Source: Gigantopelta aegis (Eukaryota > Mollusca > Gastropoda > Neomphalida > Peltospiridae). Taken from it: DNA of 64,000 nt. Where the stretch lies: the NCBI RefSeq assembly GCF_016097555.1, contig NC_054701.1, positions 64,040,764 to 64,104,763 of the forward strand. Reading direction: 5' to 3'. This document shows positions 23,685-64,000 of the stretch, in pieces. Under the pieces are notes generated by a model that was not told the DNA's origin, searched no databases, and saw nothing but the letters and a program-made list of their open reading frames with translations. Position 1 is the stretch's first letter. The number at the start of each line of letters is the position of its first letter. The position numbers were made by a program, and so were the translations under genes.

Positions 23685-24896
23685 CACTTTTTCCAAAGGC
23701 AGGACAGTACATTTCATAGCCTTTGTTGTACTTGTCAATCTATCAAGGGTGAAATACCCTACAACCCATCACATCTCAGGTGAGTTTCTGAGTTCCGGCA
23801 CTTCAGGCATATGTGGAGAGGGTTCCTAGAGTGTGGCAAACAAACTTTCTAGGGGAGCTCGGGTCATGCGCCTCAAGAAAATAAATTTAAAAAAAGAAAA
23901 TTTGCTTACAGCAAGGGGGTTTGAAGCCCCGAATCCCCCCTCAGTTTTCTTTTTAATGCTATCTTCAAACACAGTTCTAACAAGCTATAATTAACATTAT
24001 AGCATACCCTTTCCACAAAATAAAGACTTTAAATTTTAATTTAAATTCTTATTTTCCTTAAAATGTATGAAATACAAACAAAACACTGCAGTTTAGCATT
24101 TTTTATTAATTAAAAAGTAAAAATTGTAAATATCACAACGAAGTTAACAGCCACATTTCATCATGAAAGCAGATGAATAGTCATAGTACAGGGACAAGAA
24201 TACGTTTTGGTGTCTTGAATTTGAATGAGGGCAGGTAGACTACCAAAATGATATCACAGCTACGCTGTAGTTAAACAAAATCACAATATGATATCACAGT
24301 TTATAAATATAAAGTGCAATGACTTTAGTGTAGGAATATGATTAATGCATTTCTGAATACCTTTAGAAAGTCACATAAGCAAACATACCGAATTATGAGA
24401 ATTGCAAGTAGTTGATGTACCATACACAGGCCTGTAGCTAGGATTTTGTATGTGTAGTGTGTGTGTGTGTGTGTGTGTGGGGGGGGGGGGTCAGATGAAT
24501 TCTGCGCATGCCTAAAACTCATCAAACGGTCATAAAGATAATTTTTAAAAAGTTTATATTATTTTTACCAGGATGTTTTTTGGGGGGCAATCGACCACCA
24601 CCCTTGCCCCCCAGTAGCTATGGCCCTGATATAAGTATTCTTAAACTTTAAGCTTTAAAGTAATAAAATACACAGGGGGTATGACAAGATTTAAATTTTC
24701 TCAACTCAATCAAGTGATATAAAAGAATGCTATCCTGATTGTTCTTTCAAAACCTGACTAGTCAAATTTAGGAAAGAGAAAACCGTCTGTCCTGTTTTCA
24801 AACTCTGCAAGATGAAAATACCCCACCCCAACTCCCATCCTGCTACAAACTAGAGCTTTTGAACGGTTCCCCGATATAAATATTGTTCACAAATAA

Positions 24897-25122
24897 AGTT
24901 AAAGTTTGTTTTGTTTAACGACACCACTAGAGCACATTGATTTATTAATAATCGGCTACTGGATGTCAAACATTTGGTAATTCTGACATAGTCTTAGAGA
25001 GGAAACCTGCTACATTTTTGCATTAGTAGTAAGGGATCTTTTATATGCACCATCCCACAGAAAGGATAAAACATGCCACATGTCATGGTGCACTGGCTGG
25101 AACAGAAAATAGCCCAATGGGC
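24897..25122 (-). mobile_element. SINE family B, head missing
   Basis: Tail AGTTTGTTTTGTTTAACGAC-ACCACTAGAGCACATTGA, core GGGATCTTTTATATGCACCA, ending at AGAAAATAGCCCAATGGGC. 25123-26795 is AT-rich intergenic DNA with one short SINE-tail-like stretch near 25345-25405 and nothing else supported. Confidence 0.8.
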
Positions 25123-26814
25123 TGTTCAGAAATAAATAATTACCCAGGGCCCTTACATGGTTGGAAACTGTACTGACCAGCAAGGTTTTGAATGAACAAA
25201 TAGAATAATGTTTTATAATGGAAATTTCTAGCATTCTGATTGTCAACAAGAAACAAACTAGGTACATATTTTGAGAAAATCTGGACAACGGGGCAACACA
25301 TTTAAACAAAATTAAAGCATTGTTCTGACATTCACCTCTTGGAATGAATGAATGAGTTTTTAACAACACCTGAGCATGAAAAATACACAGGGTGTCAAAC
25401 AAAGGTAATTAATCTCTTGGTGACATCAAACCAATACTCCAATAGTACTAACAGTAACACAGGTACCGGTACTTTACTTGCAATGAGACAAACAAATCAG
25501 ATTGCCATGGATATACTTGATTTCTGATACACACTATTGAACTACTTCTGCATAATAGATACATTTTATTTTTAAAATTCTGCATTTTATTTTAAATTAC
25601 AGAGTAAAATAAAAATAAACAGTTCTAGCATGAAATTGGCTTGATCATGATCACATCTAGTAGAAAATTATTTTAATAAAACTATGTGCAGAATGTTGAT
25701 GCATCAAGTGTAGAATTAAATTTTATTATTTTTAGAATTGTTATAAAAAAACATGAACAGAGAAAACATTTTGTATCCCACTTCCACCTCAAATTTTTCC
25801 CATGCTAATAAAAATGGTTTGGTCTCTTGGTTATGTTATCTGAAAATATTTTTTTAGTTCACATTAAGATATCCTGTAAACTGTAGATGAAGTAAAGCAA
25901 ATAAAAAACATTAGTGGAACAAAAACTTCAAACAACAAAAAGGACCCCACACCAAAAACTTCCATTACATGTATAAGTATTACTATAAGGCACAAGACAG
26001 TTTGTTTGTCAAAATGATTAACAAAATCAAAACAAAATGGTTATCAAATATAAAATAAAAGTATAATAAACCAAAATTCACCTACAAATAATAAATTAAA
26101 ATGTTAAAAAAATGAGAGAGAAAATATATGGAATATATTATCAAAGTAGCACATATATAGTAAATTTCAATATAAATGCAATGTTTGATTTTAAACATAT
26201 ATCACTGTTTAATCAAGCTAATACAACTTCAGTGAAGTTTGACACTCCAGTTGGTAACATTATTTTATTGCAATAATTGCTTTGGTAACACCAACTGACC
26301 AAACCGAGATGTTTTAAAAAGCTAATAATAATTTTCTTTAATATCGGCCTGCTGATTGTCAAGCTAGATATCGTAAATGCATATATCATATTATGTTAAT
26401 TAATTTTTGTCATTCTGCTAATTTTGCTTCTAAATGTGAACAAACACCTAAATGCTAGTTTGGTATATAAATATTCACCAAAGGTCCAAAGGTATTTCAG
26501 TACTTCAAAGCTGAATCAGAACAAAAAAAACAAAAACAAAAAATCCAAAGATTGTTACAAGTGGAAAACAATGTCCAATAAAGTCCATTTCAAGGGAGAT
26601 AATTGGAATAAAATAAAAAGACAAAAAAGATTTTCAGCAAAAACAGTGAGTATGTGATTACACATTGTTTGACCTCTAATGAAATTCATTATGCTTAGTA
26701 ATAATACTGCAGATAAGAAAAACAGTTCTACAAAATATAGTAAACAAATATTCTGTTTGAATCTGTAGTTTAAACATGGAAACAAATGTCGATCCAGCGA
26801 CTTGGTAAGCAGTC

Positions 26815-63279
<36,465 letters not shown>

Positions 63280-64000
63280 CTATCAAATAAAAGTCTATGA
63301 TGAAGTCTTGAGCTAAGTTATATAATTAATGTTTCTCATACTATTGCAGCTAGATTAACCAACCATTACTTTTAATACATTATTATTACAAGATCTGGCT
63401 ACAACTAATTAGGTAAATTTTGAGATTTTTCCATGACAAGGTGAGATCTGATTCTTTATGAAATGGAAGAATGCTTAAAATCATCTATTTTTAGTAAGTA
63501 GTCTCTATATTACACTAGCCTGAATTTTTTTTTTTTTTTTACTGCAATGTGAAGACATCTAACAACCAAAAAGATGGGTTGTTCTGAATAAAATAATGCA
63601 TGAAAAATTATTTTAAACTGAAAACAAATTCTATTCCTTTAATTTTTGTTTAATATGATATATATTTTTATAACAATAACTTCCTTCTGCTGTAGCCAGG
63701 CGATAACCCTCCTTCCCTCCCTGCTCAAGCAATTTTTATTTTTTCACAATATATTTTCTGAAGAAGCTCGACTCAAACCCCCACAACAATGGTCGCCATA
63801 ATCTAGACCCCCCGCTAAAATTTCTGAGCACACACCTGGTTAAGGAACCAAAAAAATATTTCATGAATTATTATTATTTTTTAAAGTCTTACCGTTACCT
63901 CTATTATCTAATTACTGAGAAAAAAATATTACATGAAATAAATTTTATTTTAAAATGCCATTTCTCTTCCATACACTTAACAAGTATCTTCAATGAAAAA

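Overview
The window is nuclear DNA of an animal. It is AT-rich, has long introns with GT-AG boundaries, and is packed with short interspersed elements and small DNA transposons. The SINE types, gene content and repeat style suggest a mollusc, most likely a gastropod or bivalve. That placement is inference; nothing here fixes the species.

Layout. (1) 1-4.3 kb: two exons of an FBXL5-like iron-sensing F-box gene on the minus strand, among three SINE copies, with part of one exon tandemly duplicated in the intron. (2) 4.3-15.5 kb: no host exon seen. It holds a MITE, a 1.17 kb hAT-like element, a broken hAT (ZNF862-type) transposase and a 1.1 kb inverted-repeat element. (3) 16.0-16.6 kb: an intronless plus-strand gene matching SPMIP1 (ATP6V1FNB), a sperm axoneme microtubule inner protein, with an RFX-like X-box upstream. 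(4) 16.6-26.8 kb: mostly noncoding, but with a complete-looking 7SL (SRP) RNA gene at 23.0 kb with TATA box and T-run terminator. (5) 26.8-63.3 kb: one large minus-strand gene. 25 exons chain with consistent reading phase into 1,289 residues of a highly charged coiled-coil protein, ending at a stop codon at 26909-26911 and a polyadenylation signal at 26815-26820. The 5' end lies beyond the window. I do not recognise the family. Its exons fall into tandem homologous blocks, so the gene grew by exon-block duplication, and intron positions differ between blocks.

The introns of the large gene carry most of the mobile DNA: an apparently intact Tc1-type DD34E transposon at 39.9-41.4 kb, two copies of a TTAA-flanked element, copies of a CAGGGCTTCTAGA-ended MITE, about twenty SINE copies or fragments with at least four tRNA-like heads, and many long hairpin palindromes. 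The most unusual pattern is that three tandem arrays are built from an exon edge with its splice site: the FBXL5 acceptor side at 3.8-4.3 kb, a donor side repeated about ten times at 115 bp at 32.7-33.9 kb, and an acceptor side at 54.2-54.8 kb. Two introns of the large gene also appear to use GC instead of GT donors. No CRISPR array, prokaryotic operon or viral genome was seen.
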